A stretch of 64,000 bases of DNA from Massilia sp. erpn (lineage in GTDB: Bacteria > Pseudomonadota > Gammaproteobacteria > Burkholderiales > Burkholderiaceae_D), in assembly GCF_024400215.1 (NCBI RefSeq), contig NZ_CP053748.1, positions 310,001 through 374,000 on the forward strand, read 5' to 3'. Of the stretch, positions 17,457-26,304 are shown in pieces. The position numbers and the translations under genes were made by a program. Within the stretch, counting starts at the first letter, position 1. Each line of letters opens with the position of its first letter. The notes beneath the pieces were generated by a model. That model was not told where the DNA came from and ran no database searches. It saw only the letters and a program-made list of their open reading frames with translations.

Positions 17457-17873
17457 ATGCCGATTTCGCACAAGAACAAGACTCTTGCCACCCTGCTCGC
17501 CTTCCTGCTGGGCGGCGCGGGCCTGCACCGCTTCTATCTGCGCGGCGCACGCGATCCCTGGGGCTGGGCTCACGCCGCCAGCCTGCTGGTGGCGCTGCTG
17601 GTCTTTATGGCGTGGCGCGAGGCCGACTGGTTCTTCCAGCTGCTGCCGCTGATCCTGTCCATGCTGATCGGCTTTCTCGAAGCCCTGGTGCTGGGCCTGA
17701 TGCCCGACGAAAAATGGGATGCCGGCTTCAACCCCGGCTCCGGCAAGCAATCCGACTCGCGCTGGCCACTGGCCCTGATCCTGGTCCTCACGCTGATGGT
17801 GGGCGCCGGCTGCATGATCGCCACCCTGGCGCGCCTGTTCGACCTGCTCTACACCGGCGGCGCCTACGGCTGA
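17457..17873 (+). CDS. TM2-domain membrane protein
   Basis: A 138-residue membrane protein. The TM2 signature is visible at the N-terminus: [23 protein letters not shown]. It is followed by three or four hydrophobic segments ([54 protein letters not shown]). Function of TM2 proteins in bacteria is not settled. The start is placed at MPISHKNK; an upstream ATG at 17415 is possible. No clear ribosome site is seen. Confidence 0.8.
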   Translation: MPISHKNKTLATLLAFLLGGAGLHRFYLRGARDPWGWAHAASLLVALLVFMAWREADWFFQLLPLILSMLIGFLEALVLGLMPDEKWDAGFNPGSGKQSDSRWPLALILVLTLMVGAGCMIATLARLFDLLYTGGAYG

Positions 17874-18005
17874 CACAAGAGCAAACTGTTACGGCTTGTA
17901 ACTTGGGTCAACGTCCGTTTCCAACCGGGCGTTACTGGCATACATTCCAATTGGAAATTCGTCACCTATACTCAGATTACCAGTCACAACAACAGGAGAA
18001 GAAAC

Positions 18006-18425
18006 ATGAACAAGCGCTCGATCATTTTGCCGCTGATGCTGGCCCTGGCCGCTGGCGGCGCCGTGGCGCAGCCAGGCAAGGCCTCGCCCAAATGCAATGA
18101 GTGCGGCACCGTGACCTCGGTGCAAGTTACCGAACGCGATGGCGAAGGCGGCGCGGTCGGCATGATCGCCGGCGGCGTGGCCGGCGCCCTGCTCGGCAAC
18201 CAGGTTGGCGGCGGCACCGGCCGCAAGCTCGCCACCGTGGCCGGCGCTGCAGGCGGCGCTTACGCCGGCAAGCAAATCGAAGGCAAGGTGAACAAGGTAA
18301 AAACCTGGAACATCAACGTCCGCTACAACAACGGCAAGACCGAGAAATTTAGCTTCGACCACGATCCCGGCATGCTGCAAGGCGACCGCGTGAAGAAAGC
18401 CAACAACAGCATCGTGCGCAACTAA
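18006..18425 (+). CDS. Glycine-zipper 2TM-domain envelope protein
   Basis: A 139-residue secreted protein. A signal peptide (about residues 1-22, LALAAGGAVAQ) is followed by a short region with CNECG and then a glycine zipper, GGAVGMIAGGVAGALLGNQV and GGGTGRKLATVAGAAGGAYA, the 2TM pattern of SlyB/RcnB-type outer-membrane proteins. The C-terminus (WNINVRYNNGKTEKFSFDHD) is a small beta-rich domain. There is no lipobox, so it is probably periplasmic or outer-membrane associated. An AGGAGAAGAA site precedes the ATG and a terminator follows. Confidence 0.88.
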   Translation: MNKRSIILPLMLALAAGGAVAQPGKASPKCNECGTVTSVQVTERDGEGGAVGMIAGGVAGALLGNQVGGGTGRKLATVAGAAGGAYAGKQIEGKVNKVKTWNINVRYNNGKTEKFSFDHDPGMLQGDRVKKANNSIVRN

Positions 18426-18443
18426 GCCTTTCTGTTCCACGTC

Positions 18444-18473
18444 AAAAAAGCAGCCTGCGGGCTGCTTTTTTTA
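18444..18473 (+). terminator. Rho-independent terminator
   Basis: AAAAAAGCAGCC, a TGCG loop and GGCTGCTTTTTTT. The A and T tracts make it work in either direction. It ends the glycine-zipper gene. Confidence 0.9.
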
Positions 18474-18576
18474 TTGCACAAATGCGCGCACATATGAACT
18501 TCGGCAGCAAATGTCATATTGCGTTAGCATAAGTTCATCATTATCGAATGGATCATCCCACTCATAAGGAGTAACC

Positions 18577-19572
18577 GTGCAAGAAAACCGTCCGCCATCT
18601 TTTCCGCCGCAATGGCAGCCGCTGGTCGACCAGGCTGCCATCGCCCTGCGCACCCTGGCGCTGGATGAGGCAGCCAAGGAAAAGTTTTGCAAAGATCCCC
18701 TGCTCCAGCCTTTCATGCACCGCGTGGCCAAGCGTTATGTGGCGGGCCAGAAGGTGACGGACGTGCTGGCGCGGGTGGCGCGCATCAATGCGGCCGGCCA
18801 TGCTGCATCGGCCGAGTATATGGGCGAGAGCTGCCGCAGCGAGGCTTTCGTGATGGCGGAAACGGAAGTCTTCATGGAGCTGACCGCCGCCATCGGCCGC
18901 CAGGATCTGAATTGCTCGATCTCCTTCGACCTTTCCCACCTTGGCTCAGTGATCGACGAGGAACTGGGCTATCGCAATGCGCGCCGCATCGCCCGTGCCG
19001 CCGCCAATATCGGCCGTGAGGTGATGATTTCGATGGAGGCTTCCGAACGCACCAGCCAGATCTACGCCATCTACCGCCGCCTGCACGAGGAAGACGGCCT
19101 GGATAATGTGGGCATCACCATGCCCGCCAAACTGCATCGCAGCGTGGATGATCTGCCGATGCTGCTGCGCTATCCGGGCCGCATCCGCCTGGTGAAGGGA
19201 GCGATGCTGGAGCCGGAAAGCATCGCCTATGCGCGCAACAGCCCCGAGCTGGCCGAGGCTTACCGGCGCTTCGGCGCACAGCTGCTGCGCAGCGGTCATA
19301 AATGCTCGATCGCCACGCATGACCGCGGCATACAGCAGGAGTTGAGCGAACTGGCCCTGCACGAAGACATCAACCCGCGCAACTATGAATTCGAATCGCT
19401 GATCGGGCTGGGAACGGAACAGATCGAAGGCTTGCGCGCACGCGGCTTTCCAACCCGCGAATATGCGGTCTTCGGCGAAGAGCACTTCCTGTATGTGCTG
19501 AACCGCATTTCGGAAGAACCGGTGCGCGTGTACCAGGCCGTGGTCGACCTGCTGGCGCCGGGCGCCGCTTAA
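18577..19572 (+). CDS. Proline dehydrogenase family protein
   Basis: A 331-residue FAD-type barrel protein with a GTG start supported by AAGGAG. Family motifs include ISFDLSHLGSVIDEE, RIRLVKGAMLEPES, SIATHDRGIQ and NYEFESLIGLG, matching the monofunctional proline dehydrogenase (PutA N-domain) fold. In the classical enzyme the motif reads RLVKGAY and EFQMLYG, so substrate preference may differ. The 3-prime end overlaps the end of the convergent tetR gene by three bases. No delta-1-pyrroline-5-carboxylate dehydrogenase is adjacent. Confidence 0.82.
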   Translation: MQENRPPSFPPQWQPLVDQAAIALRTLALDEAAKEKFCKDPLLQPFMHRVAKRYVAGQKVTDVLARVARINAAGHAASAEYMGESCRSEAFVMAETEVFMELTAAIGRQDLNCSISFDLSHLGSVIDEELGYRNARRIARAAANIGREVMISMEASERTSQIYAIYRRLHEEDGLDNVGITMPAKLHRSVDDLPMLLRYPGRIRLVKGAMLEPESIAYARNSPELAEAYRRFGAQLLRSGHKCSIATHDRGIQQELSELALHEDINPRNYEFESLIGLGTEQIEGLRARGFPTREYAVFGEEHFLYVLNRISEEPVRVYQAVVDLLAPGAA

Positions 19573-20198
19573 GCCGCGCGCGGCGCCCCCGGCATCAGAT
19601 AGCCGGCCAGCACATCGACGATGTTCTGTTCGATATCCTCCGTGCTGAAATGCGCGGGGGCGTCGATCACGGCCGCGTGCACCAGCGTTTCCAGGGTGCG
19701 TAGCACGATCCACGTGGCCAGGTCGCGGTTGCGCGGCGCGATTTCGTCGGCATGCGTTTCGAGCAGCTCGCGCACGCGGCGGAAGAAGCTGTGGTCGGCC
19801 GGACTTGTATCGTGCGGCGCATCGAAAAAGGGGAACTCCTTCTCCAGCACTTTATGCAGCTCCGGCTCCACGCGGTGCGCCTCCAGCAGCGCGCGCACCA
19901 TGTCCGCCAGCCGCGCGCGCAAGCCGCCCTCCCCCGCGCCATCGAGCACCTTGTCCACCACCGCATACATCTGCGAGGCATGGCGCTCATGCAGGGCGGT
20001 GATCAGCGAATCCTTGTTCGGGAAGTATTGATAGACCGAACCGACGCTGACGCCGGCCCGCTCCGCGACCACATTGGTATTGGTTCCGGCGTAGCCGCGC
20101 TCGGCCAAAACGCGAGCTGTGGCCTCCAAAATGGTCTCCACCATATGCTGCGAACGCGCCTGGCGCGGCATTTTACGGGGCTGTGGCAGTGATTTCAT
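19569..20198 (-). CDS. TetR-family transcription regulator
   Basis: A 209-residue TetR protein. The helix-turn-helix lies near residues 15-60 (ILEATARVLAERGYAGTNTN, then VSVGSVYQYFPNKDSLITAL). A C-terminal ligand domain follows. The start MKSLPQPRKM is preceded by GGAAG. It is divergent from the siderophore-interacting protein gene and two copies of a GAGCAATTGC palindrome lie between them, so it probably represses both. The effector is unknown. Confidence 0.9.
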   Translation of the reverse strand: MKSLPQPRKMPRQARSQHMVETILEATARVLAERGYAGTNTNVVAERAGVSVGSVYQYFPNKDSLITALHERHASQMYAVVDKVLDGAGEGGLRARLADMVRALLEAHRVEPELHKVLEKEFPFFDAPHDTSPADHSFFRRVRELLETHADEIAPRNRDLATWIVLRTLETLVHAAVIDAPAHFSTEDIEQNIVDVLAGYLMPGAPRAA

Positions 20199-20225
20199 CC
20201 GATCTTCCAAATGCGAGTTTTCAAT

Positions 20226-20270
20226 GCGAGCAATTGCACATATTCTGTCAATCATTGAGCAATTGCTCGT
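20226..20270. promoter_or_regulatory. Twin palindromic operators for the TetR regulator
   Basis: GAGCAATTGCAC (20228-20239) and the perfect palindrome GAGCAATTGCTC (20257-20268) are 29 bases apart (start to start). The extended core GCGAGCAATTGC is also read from the minus strand as ACGAGCAATTGC. Both sites are between the divergent tetR and siderophore-interacting-protein genes. Confidence 0.75.
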
Positions 20271-20330
20271 ATTTTAAAGCCGGGAACGGATTTATGCACA
20301 CTTCAACAACTCTTTTTGCGGAGGCCGACC

Positions 20331-21077
20331 ATGGCTGAACGCGACATCATCCCCAAAGCCCTGACCATGCGCTGCCAGGCCGAAGTCATGGCCGTGACCA
20401 GCGTGACGCCGCACATGCGCCGCATCACCCTCGGCGGCCCGGATATTGAGATCTTTCTCGACTATGCCGGCGTGGCGCAGCCAGGCGCCTGGGGCAAACT
20501 ATTCATTCCGAGCGGCGAAGGCCGCGCCTATACCATCCGCCGCCTCGACCGTCAGCAAGGCACGCTGGACATCGATATGCTGCTGCACGGTGGCGAGCAC
20601 GCCGACGGCCCGGTATCCGGCTGGGCGGCGACGGCGAAAGCCGGCGAGGCCGTGGTCTTCGGCGGTCCGCGCAACAGCGGCTTCGAACTGCGGGCGGACA
20701 CGCGCAAGCTGCTGCTGGGCGGCGACGCCACCGCCCTGCCAGCCATGATGGTGATTCTGGAAAGCCTGCCCGAGCAGGTGGAGGCGTGGATGTGGATTGA
20801 AGTAGCCGACCGCGACGAACTGCAGCCCCTGCACACCCGCGCCGAATTGCACGCCCGCTGGCTGTTGGCCGATGCGGCCCAGCTGCCGCCGGGCGCCCTG
20901 CTGGCGCAATCCATCATCGAAGCGGCAGCTGAACCTTTCGACCAGGTCTGGCTGGCAGGCGAATCGGTGGCCATGAAACGCTTGCGCCAGCACTTCCAGC
21001 AAACGCTGGAGATGGATGCGGATCGCGTGGCGGCCAAAGCCTATTGGAAGTACGGCGAACGCGATCACCGCGAGTAA
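20331..21077 (+). CDS. Siderophore-interacting FAD-binding reductase
   Basis: A 248-residue protein of the SIP/ViuB family. The FAD-binding part carries VTPHMRRITLGGPDI and AYTIRRLDRQQGTLDIDMLL, with HGGEHADGPVSGWAATAK; the NAD(P)-binding C-domain includes LLLGGDATALPAMMVILESL and the terminal KAYWKYGERDHRE typical of the family. These enzymes reduce ferric siderophores in the cytoplasm. Start at MAERDIIP after CGGAGG. No siderophore transport gene is next to it, and control by the divergent TetR rather than Fur is suggested by the operators. Confidence 0.9.
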   Translation: MAERDIIPKALTMRCQAEVMAVTSVTPHMRRITLGGPDIEIFLDYAGVAQPGAWGKLFIPSGEGRAYTIRRLDRQQGTLDIDMLLHGGEHADGPVSGWAATAKAGEAVVFGGPRNSGFELRADTRKLLLGGDATALPAMMVILESLPEQVEAWMWIEVADRDELQPLHTRAELHARWLLADAAQLPPGALLAQSIIEAAAEPFDQVWLAGESVAMKRLRQHFQQTLEMDADRVAAKAYWKYGERDHRE

Positions 21078-21145
21078 GCGCCGCCATGACCTTGCTGCGC
21101 ATCCCGCTGCTCAAACGCCTGCGGGCACGCAAGTACGCAGCCGTA

Positions 21146-21763
21146 TCAGCTGCGGCGCGACAGCAGCAGCCCCAGGCCGGCACTGGCCAGCAGGGCCGCG
21201 CAACCGCGGTTGAAGATGCGCTTGCCGCGCGGCTGGGCGAACCAGCGGCGCAGGCGTGTACCCATCCAGGCATAGATGGCGATGGCCACCATTTCGAGCA
21301 CCAGGAATAGCAGGCCGAGAATGGCGAACTGTCCCGCCATCGGCTGCTGCGGATTGACGAACTGCGGCAGGAAGGCCGTGAAGATCAGGATGGCTTTCGG
21401 ATTTCCGGCCGCGACCAGGAATTCCTGGCGCGCCAGCTGCCGGAAGCCGACGCCAGCCTTGGCCTCGCCCTCCTGCCCCGGCGCCGCGCGCCACAGCTGC
21501 CAGGCAAGGTACAGCAGGTATACCGCGCCGACAGTCTTGATCCCGTAGAACAGCAACTCCGATGTATGCAGCACCACCGCCAGCCCGGCCGAAGCCAGCG
21601 CGATCATGCCGGCAAAAGCCAGCAAGCGCCCCAGCCCAGCCGCACAGGACAGGCGGAAGCCATAGCGCGTGGCATTGCTGATCGACAGCAGATTATTCGG
21701 CCCCGGCGCCATATTCAGCGCGAAGCAGGCCGGCACAAACAGCATCAGGGTTGCGAGTTCCAT
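21146..21763 (-). CDS. LysE/RhtB-family amino acid exporter
   Basis: A 205-residue inner-membrane protein with about six hydrophobic segments. The family motif MAPGPNNLLSISNATRYGFR is near the N-terminus, and AAGNPKAILIFTAFLPQFVN lies at the centre. LysE/RhtB proteins export amino acids or homoserine lactone-like compounds. The start at MELATLML fits the usual family start. It is convergent with the siderophore-interacting-protein gene. Substrate unknown. Confidence 0.9.
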   Translation of the reverse strand: MELATLMLFVPACFALNMAPGPNNLLSISNATRYGFRLSCAAGLGRLLAFAGMIALASAGLAVVLHTSELLFYGIKTVGAVYLLYLAWQLWRAAPGQEGEAKAGVGFRQLARQEFLVAAGNPKAILIFTAFLPQFVNPQQPMAGQFAILGLLFLVLEMVAIAIYAWMGTRLRRWFAQPRGKRIFNRGCAALLASAGLGLLLSRRS

Positions 21764-21793
21764 ATGATTTCCCAAAAAGCGGTTCGACGATAA

Positions 21794-22090
21794 CTACTTT
21801 CTCGAGTATCCAGCCTCCCGCTGGCTTCGCAGGCCAAGCACGAAAACTGTGTCCAGCCCATCCAGATACTGATACAGGGCGATATACCCGTGCGACTTGC
21901 GCCCAATGACCAATTCGCGTTTGCCGTTTGCTGCTGGCCGCCCTATAAGCGGGTTCAATAGAAGCACGTCGATCGCCTGCACTATCTCGGCGATACGCGC
22001 GGCAGGATCGGCTTGCCCGTGCTGTTCCAGATAGCGAAAAATCCGGTCGAAGTCTTCAGCCAGTTCAGGAGCCAGCTCAATGCGAGCCAT
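21794..22090 (-). CDS. RelE/ParE-family toxin
   Basis: A 98-residue ParE-like toxin: MARIELAPELAEDFDRIFRY, then PLIGRPAANGKRELVIGRKS and LYQYLDGLDTVFVLGLRSQR. It lies 3 bases downstream of the antitoxin gene, in antitoxin-then-toxin order. ParE toxins inhibit DNA gyrase; RelE toxins cut mRNA, and the sequence favours the ParE group. Confidence 0.87.
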   Translation of the reverse strand: MARIELAPELAEDFDRIFRYLEQHGQADPAARIAEIVQAIDVLLLNPLIGRPAANGKRELVIGRKSHGYIALYQYLDGLDTVFVLGLRSQREAGYSRK

Positions 22091-22093
22091 GCT

Positions 22094-22375
22094 TCATGCC
22101 TGCTTCTTTGGCTTGGGAGCCGTAGCCTGCTTTCCCTGCGCGCGGTCCTCGATATAACGCCGCATGTCGGCCCAAGGTATTGTTTCACCGCTCGACAGAA
22201 TGCGGGCAAAGCGCGCATCGGCCTCGGCATCGAAATCCGCTCTCAGCTCCTCCTGATCCGCTTTCTCTGCAATTGCCTCAAGAATGAAACTCTGCGGTGT
22301 TTTGCCTAGACGTTCAGCCACCTTGGCAATACGCGCCTGTAGGTCTTGTGGCAATTGAATAGTCGTTGTTGGCAT
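22094..22375 (-). CDS. Ribbon-helix-helix antitoxin (CopG/ParD-like)
   Basis: A 93-residue antitoxin. The N-terminal ribbon-helix-helix is MPTTTIQLPQDLQARIAKVA followed by ERLGKTPQSFILEAIAEKAD. The C-terminal part (ARILSSGETIPWADMRRYIE) is the toxin-binding arm, with a lysine-rich tail. It is cotranscribed with the toxin and probably represses its own promoter. Confidence 0.87.
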   Translation of the reverse strand: MPTTTIQLPQDLQARIAKVAERLGKTPQSFILEAIAEKADQEELRADFDAEADARFARILSSGETIPWADMRRYIEDRAQGKQATAPKPKKQA

Positions 22376-22435
22376 GATTCACCCCGCTGGTATTCAATCA
22401 ATGTAACACACGCATTAATCAGGATGAAGCTTCAC

Positions 22436-22463
22436 AAAAAAAGCAGCCCGGAGGCTGCTTTTT
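22436..22463 (-). terminator. Terminator after acyl-CoA dehydrogenase
   Basis: AAAAAGCAGCC and GGCTGCTTTTT around a CGGA loop. On the minus strand it ends in a seven-T run. It lies between the acyl-CoA dehydrogenase stop and the antitoxin start. Confidence 0.88.
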
Positions 22464-22480
22464 GGGGAGGCGAAAGCCGC

Positions 22481-24271
22481 TTAGAACTGATCTTCGCTCA
22501 GGGCCAGGACGCCGGCGCTGCCGTCGATGATGGCGCTGCGTAGGCTGCCCGATTGGCTCAGGATATGGTCGGCGAAGAAGCGCGCGGTGGCGATCTTGGC
22601 TTTGTAGAAGGCGGCGTCGCCTTCGCCCGCTGCCAGCTTGCGCTGGGCGATGACGGCGGCACGCGCCATCTGCCAGCCGCCCAGCACAATGCCGGCCAGT
22701 TTCAGATACAGCACGCTGCCGGCGAAGACGGCTTTGATGTCGCTCTTCATATTGGCCACCACGTAGTCGACCACGGCGTCCAGATCCTGGCTGCCCTGCT
22801 CCAGCTGCCTGCGGATGGCGGCGAAATCGGCACCGTCCAGCGCGCCCAGTTCCGCTTCGGTGGCGCGCACCTGGGCGATCAGGCCTTTGGCGATCTTGCC
22901 GCCGTCGCGCACGGTCTTGCGGCCCACCAGGTCATTGGCCTGGATCGCGGTCGTGCCTTCGTAGATGGTCAGGATCTTGGCGTCGCGGTAGTGCTGCGCC
23001 GCGCCGGTTTCTTCGATGAAGCCCATGCCGCCGTGAACCTGGACGCCGTCGCGCGTGACGTTCTCGGACATCTCGGTGGACCAGCCCTTGATCACCGGCA
23101 CCAGGTACTCGTACACGGCCAGGTTGGCGGCGCGGGTGTCGGCATCGGCGTGGTAGTGTGCGGCATCGCTCAGGCCCGCACCGACATAGGCCAGCGCGCG
23201 CGCGGCTTCGGTCTGCGAGCGCATCGACATCAGCATGCGGCGCACGTCGGGATGATTGATGATGGAGACGGGACCGGCGGAACCGGCCAGGTCGCGCGAC
23301 TGCACGCGCTCCTTGGCGAAGGCGACCGCCTTCTGATACGCGTTCTCGGCCAGGCCGATGCCCTGCATGCCGACGCCGAAGCGGGCCGCGTTCATCATGA
23401 TGAACATGTATTCCAGGCCACGGTTCTCTTCACCCACCAGGGTGCCGATGGCGCCGCCGTTGTCGCCGAACTGCAGCACGGCGGTCGGGCTGGCCTTGAT
23501 GCCCAGCTTGTGTTCGATCGAGACGCAGTGGGCGTCGTTGTGCGCGCCCAGCGAGCCGTCGGCATTGACCATGAACTTCGGCACGATGAACAGCGAGATC
23601 CCTTTCACGCCCGGCGGCGCGTCCGGCGTGCGCGCCAGCACCAGGTGGATGATGTTCTCGGCCATATCGTGCTCGCCGTAGGTGATGAAGATCTTGGTGC
23701 CGAAGATCTTGTAGGTGCCATCGCCCTGCGGCACGGCGCGGGTGCGCACAGCGGCCAGGTCGGAACCGGCTTGCGGCTCGGTCAGGTTCATGGTGCCGGT
23801 CCATTTGCCCGTCACCAGCGGCTCCAGGAAGGTGGCTTTCTGTTCGTCGCTGCCTGCAGTCAGCAGCGCTTCGATGGCGCCGTCGGACAGCAGCGCCACC
23901 AGGGCGAAGCTCAGGTTCGAACCGTGCAGCATTTCCACGCAAGGCGTGCCGACCAGCTTGGGCAGGCCCTGGCCGCCGAATTCGGTGGGATGCTGCAAGC
24001 CTTGCCAGCCCGCTTCGGCAAACTGCTTGAAGGCTTCCTTGAAGCCTTTGGCGGTGGTGACATTGCCGTCTTTCCAGAAGCTCGGCTCCTTGTCGCCCTC
24101 ATGGTTCAGCGGCGCGACCACGCCGCTGCAGAATTTCGCGTTCTCTTCCAGTACCGCTTCCGCCGTTTCAGGCGTGGCGTCCTCGCAGCCAGGCAGCGCG
24201 TTCACGGCGCTCAGGCCCGCCAGTTCGTTCATCACGAACAGCATGTCTTTCAATGGTGCTTGATAGCTCAT
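22481..24271 (-). CDS. Acyl-CoA dehydrogenase, long form with C-terminal domain
   Basis: A 596-residue flavoprotein of the acyl-CoA dehydrogenase family, long bacterial type with an extra C-terminal domain. Motifs: TGTMNLTEPQAGSDLAAVRT, KIFITYGEHDMAENIIHLVL, HGGMGFIEETGAAQHYRDAK and ILTIYEGTTAIQANDLVGRK (the IYEGT C-terminal flavin motif). It oxidises fatty acyl-CoA and hands electrons to ETF, whose genes lie immediately upstream on the same strand. A hairpin at 24285-24332 separates it from etfA. Confidence 0.94.
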   Translation of the reverse strand: MSYQAPLKDMLFVMNELAGLSAVNALPGCEDATPETAEAVLEENAKFCSGVVAPLNHEGDKEPSFWKDGNVTTAKGFKEAFKQFAEAGWQGLQHPTEFGGQGLPKLVGTPCVEMLHGSNLSFALVALLSDGAIEALLTAGSDEQKATFLEPLVTGKWTGTMNLTEPQAGSDLAAVRTRAVPQGDGTYKIFGTKIFITYGEHDMAENIIHLVLARTPDAPPGVKGISLFIVPKFMVNADGSLGAHNDAHCVSIEHKLGIKASPTAVLQFGDNGGAIGTLVGEENRGLEYMFIMMNAARFGVGMQGIGLAENAYQKAVAFAKERVQSRDLAGSAGPVSIINHPDVRRMLMSMRSQTEAARALAYVGAGLSDAAHYHADADTRAANLAVYEYLVPVIKGWSTEMSENVTRDGVQVHGGMGFIEETGAAQHYRDAKILTIYEGTTAIQANDLVGRKTVRDGGKIAKGLIAQVRATEAELGALDGADFAAIRRQLEQGSQDLDAVVDYVVANMKSDIKAVFAGSVLYLKLAGIVLGGWQMARAAVIAQRKLAAGEGDAAFYKAKIATARFFADHILSQSGSLRSAIIDGSAGVLALSEDQF

Positions 24272-24284
24272 CTCATCTCTCCAA

Positions 24285-24332
24285 GAAAAAAGCCACGGTG
24301 GCCCGGCTTGTGTGCCAGAGGCCAGCGTGGCT
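24285..24332 (-). terminator. Attenuator-like terminator between etfA and the acyl-CoA dehydrogenase
   Basis: A 13-bp stem with one mismatch (24291-24303 with 24320-24332, AGCCACGGTGGCC/GGCCAGCGTGGCT). On the minus strand it is followed by TTTTTT and then the Shine-Dalgarno site of the dehydrogenase gene. It would make the last gene less expressed than etfBA. Confidence 0.75.
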
Positions 24333-24364
24333 CTTGATGTTCAATCCACTAGCGTGCGGCTTTA

Positions 24365-25297
24365 TCAGCCCAGTTCTTTGATCAGTTCTGGCACCACTTC
24401 GAACAGATCGCCCACGATGCCGTAGTCGGCAACGGAGAAGATCGGCGCTTCAGGGTCTTTGTTGATTGCCACGATGGTCTTGGAGTCTTTCATGCCGGCC
24501 AAGTGCTGGATCGCGCCGGAGATGCCGACGGCAATGTACAGCGAAGGCGCAACGATCTTGCCGGTCTGGCCAACCTGCCAGTCGTTCGGCACGAAGCCGG
24601 CGTCCACGGCGGCGCGCGAAGCACCCATGGCGGCTCCCAGCTTGTCGGCCAGCGGCTCCAGTACTTTGAAGTTCTCGGCCGAACCGATGCCACGGCCACC
24701 GGACACGATGATCTTGGCGGCGGTCAGTTCCGGACGGTCGGACTTGGCCACTTCGCGGCTGACGAAAGCGGATTTGCCGGAATCGGCAACGGCGGCCACG
24801 GTCTCGGTGGCAGCCGAACCGCCGGTGGCGGCGGCGGCGTCGAAGCCGGTGGTGCGCACGGTGATGACTTTGACCTTGTCCGACGATTGCACGTAGGCGA
24901 TGGCGTTACCGGCGTAGATCGGACGCTCGAAGGTGTCCGGCGCATCGACTTTGGTGATTTCGGAAATCTGTGCCACGTCCAGCTTGGCGGCCACGCGCGG
25001 CAGGATGTTTTTGCCGTAAGCGGTGGCAGGTGCCAGGATGTGGGAGTAAGGAGCGGCAAGCGCCAGCACCTGCTCGGCCACGTTTTCAGCCAGGCCATCG
25101 GCGAAGTGCGGCGCGTCGGCGACCAGCACTTTCGTCACGCCGGCGATTTGCGCGGCTTGGGCGGCAGCGGCGGCGGCATTGCTGCCGGCAACCAGGACGT
25201 GGACTTCGCCGCCGCATTGTGCGGCCGCGGTAACGGTGTGGTGGGTGCTGCCTTTCAGGCTGGCGTTGTCGTGTTCAGCAATAACTAATGCGACCAT
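24365..25297 (-). CDS. etfA: Electron transfer flavoprotein alpha subunit
   Basis: A 310-residue ETF-alpha. The N-terminal AMP-like domain starts [20 protein letters not shown]; the FAD-binding C-domain contains [40 protein letters not shown] and the signature [20 protein letters not shown]. It forms the ETF heterodimer with the etfB product and passes electrons from acyl-CoA dehydrogenases to ETF-ubiquinone oxidoreductase. It lies 37 bases after etfB. Confidence 0.97.
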   Translation of the reverse strand: MVALVIAEHDNASLKGSTHHTVTAAAQCGGEVHVLVAGSNAAAAAAQAAQIAGVTKVLVADAPHFADGLAENVAEQVLALAAPYSHILAPATAYGKNILPRVAAKLDVAQISEITKVDAPDTFERPIYAGNAIAYVQSSDKVKVITVRTTGFDAAAATGGSAATETVAAVADSGKSAFVSREVAKSDRPELTAAKIIVSGGRGIGSAENFKVLEPLADKLGAAMGASRAAVDAGFVPNDWQVGQTGKIVAPSLYIAVGISGAIQHLAGMKDSKTIVAINKDPEAPIFSVADYGIVGDLFEVVPELIKELG

Positions 25298-25334
25298 GAT
25301 GATTCCTATATAGGGTTAGACGGCCAGGCCGCGC

Positions 25335-26084
25335 TTAGATAACTTTGGCTTCGGTGCGCAGTTTCGCCACCAGGGTCGCCACGTCCGGTACCTTGATGCC
25401 GGCCGAGCGCTTGGCTGGCTCGGCGACTTTCAGGGTTTTCAGACGCGGGGTCACGTCCACGCCCAGGTCTTCCGGCTTGACGGTATCCAGCGGCTTTTTC
25501 TTGGCCTTCATGATGTTCGGCAGCGTCACGTAGCGCGGCTCGTTCAGGCGCAGGTCGGTGGTGATGATGGCCGGCAGGGTCAGGGACAGGGTTTCCAGGC
25601 CGCCGTCCACTTCGCGCGTCACGGTGGCTTTGCCGTCTTCCAGCACGACTTTGGAAGCGAAGGTCGCTTGCGGCCAGCCCAGCAGCGCAGCCAGCATCTG
25701 GCCGGTCTGGTTGGAGTCGTCGTCGATCGCCTGTTTGCCCAGGATGATCAGTTGCGGCTGTTCTTTGTCAGCCAGTGCTTTCAGCAGCTTGGCCACGGCC
25801 AGCGGTTCCAGTTCGGTCGCGGTTTCCACCAGGATGCCGCGGTCGGCGCCGATCGCCATGCCGGTGCGCAGGGTTTCCTGGCACTGGGTCACGCCGCAGG
25901 ACACAGCCACCACTTCGGTAACTTTACCGGCTTCCTTCAAACGGGTCGCCTCTTCCAGCGCGATCTCGTCGAATGGGTTCATCGACATTTTGACGTTGGC
26001 GATATCAACGCCCGTGCCGTCGGATTTGACGCGCACCTTAACGTTGTAGTCCACCACGCGTTTGACGGGTACCAAGACTTTCAT
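25335..26084 (-). CDS. etfB: Electron transfer flavoprotein beta subunit
   Basis: A 249-residue ETF-beta. Features are [20 protein letters not shown] at the N-terminus, the adenine nucleotide-binding region and the signature [23 protein letters not shown] stretch ([20 protein letters not shown]). The C-terminus ends in KLRTEAKVI. It is the first gene of the etfB-etfA-dehydrogenase unit and has a promoter and a palindrome at 26127-26174. Confidence 0.97.
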   Translation of the reverse strand: MKVLVPVKRVVDYNVKVRVKSDGTGVDIANVKMSMNPFDEIALEEATRLKEAGKVTEVVAVSCGVTQCQETLRTGMAIGADRGILVETATELEPLAVAKLLKALADKEQPQLIILGKQAIDDDSNQTGQMLAALLGWPQATFASKVVLEDGKATVTREVDGGLETLSLTLPAIITTDLRLNEPRYVTLPNIMKAKKKPLDTVKPEDLGVDVTPRLKTLKVAEPAKRSAGIKVPDVATLVAKLRTEAKVI

Positions 26085-26126
26085 AGCTGTGCCTTTGGAA
26101 AAATGAATATGTGAAAAGTGGGCTAG

Positions 26127-26174
26127 ATTATAAGAGCAATTTTAGATACGCACCAAATTAAAGCACGATCGTGC
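26127..26174 (-). promoter_or_regulatory. etfB promoter with upstream palindromic operator
   Basis: On the minus strand TTGGTG (26151-26156), an 18-base spacer and a perfect TATAAT (26127-26132). A 12-base perfect palindrome GCACGATCGTGC (26163-26174) lies 6 bases upstream of the -35 box. It is a candidate site for a fatty-acid-metabolism regulator. The rest of the gap 26085-26304 holds no gene that I can support. Confidence 0.65.
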
Positions 26175-26304
26175 GATTTTTTGTTAGTGCGAAGCTTCTA
26201 AAATACCGCAAATTGACTTAAGGCTGGTTTAAGAGGGCTTGTAAGACTGGGTCAAACTGGCGGGCATGACGGGGCAATTACAGCGCCCCGCCCTGCGGGA
26301 AGAC

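Noticed and set aside
22553..24337. A 594-codon open frame on the plus strand opposite the acyl-CoA dehydrogenase
   Set aside because: It is a by-product of high GC and codon bias. Its translation is His/Gln/Arg-rich without recognisable motifs, while the opposite strand carries a clear acyl-CoA dehydrogenase.
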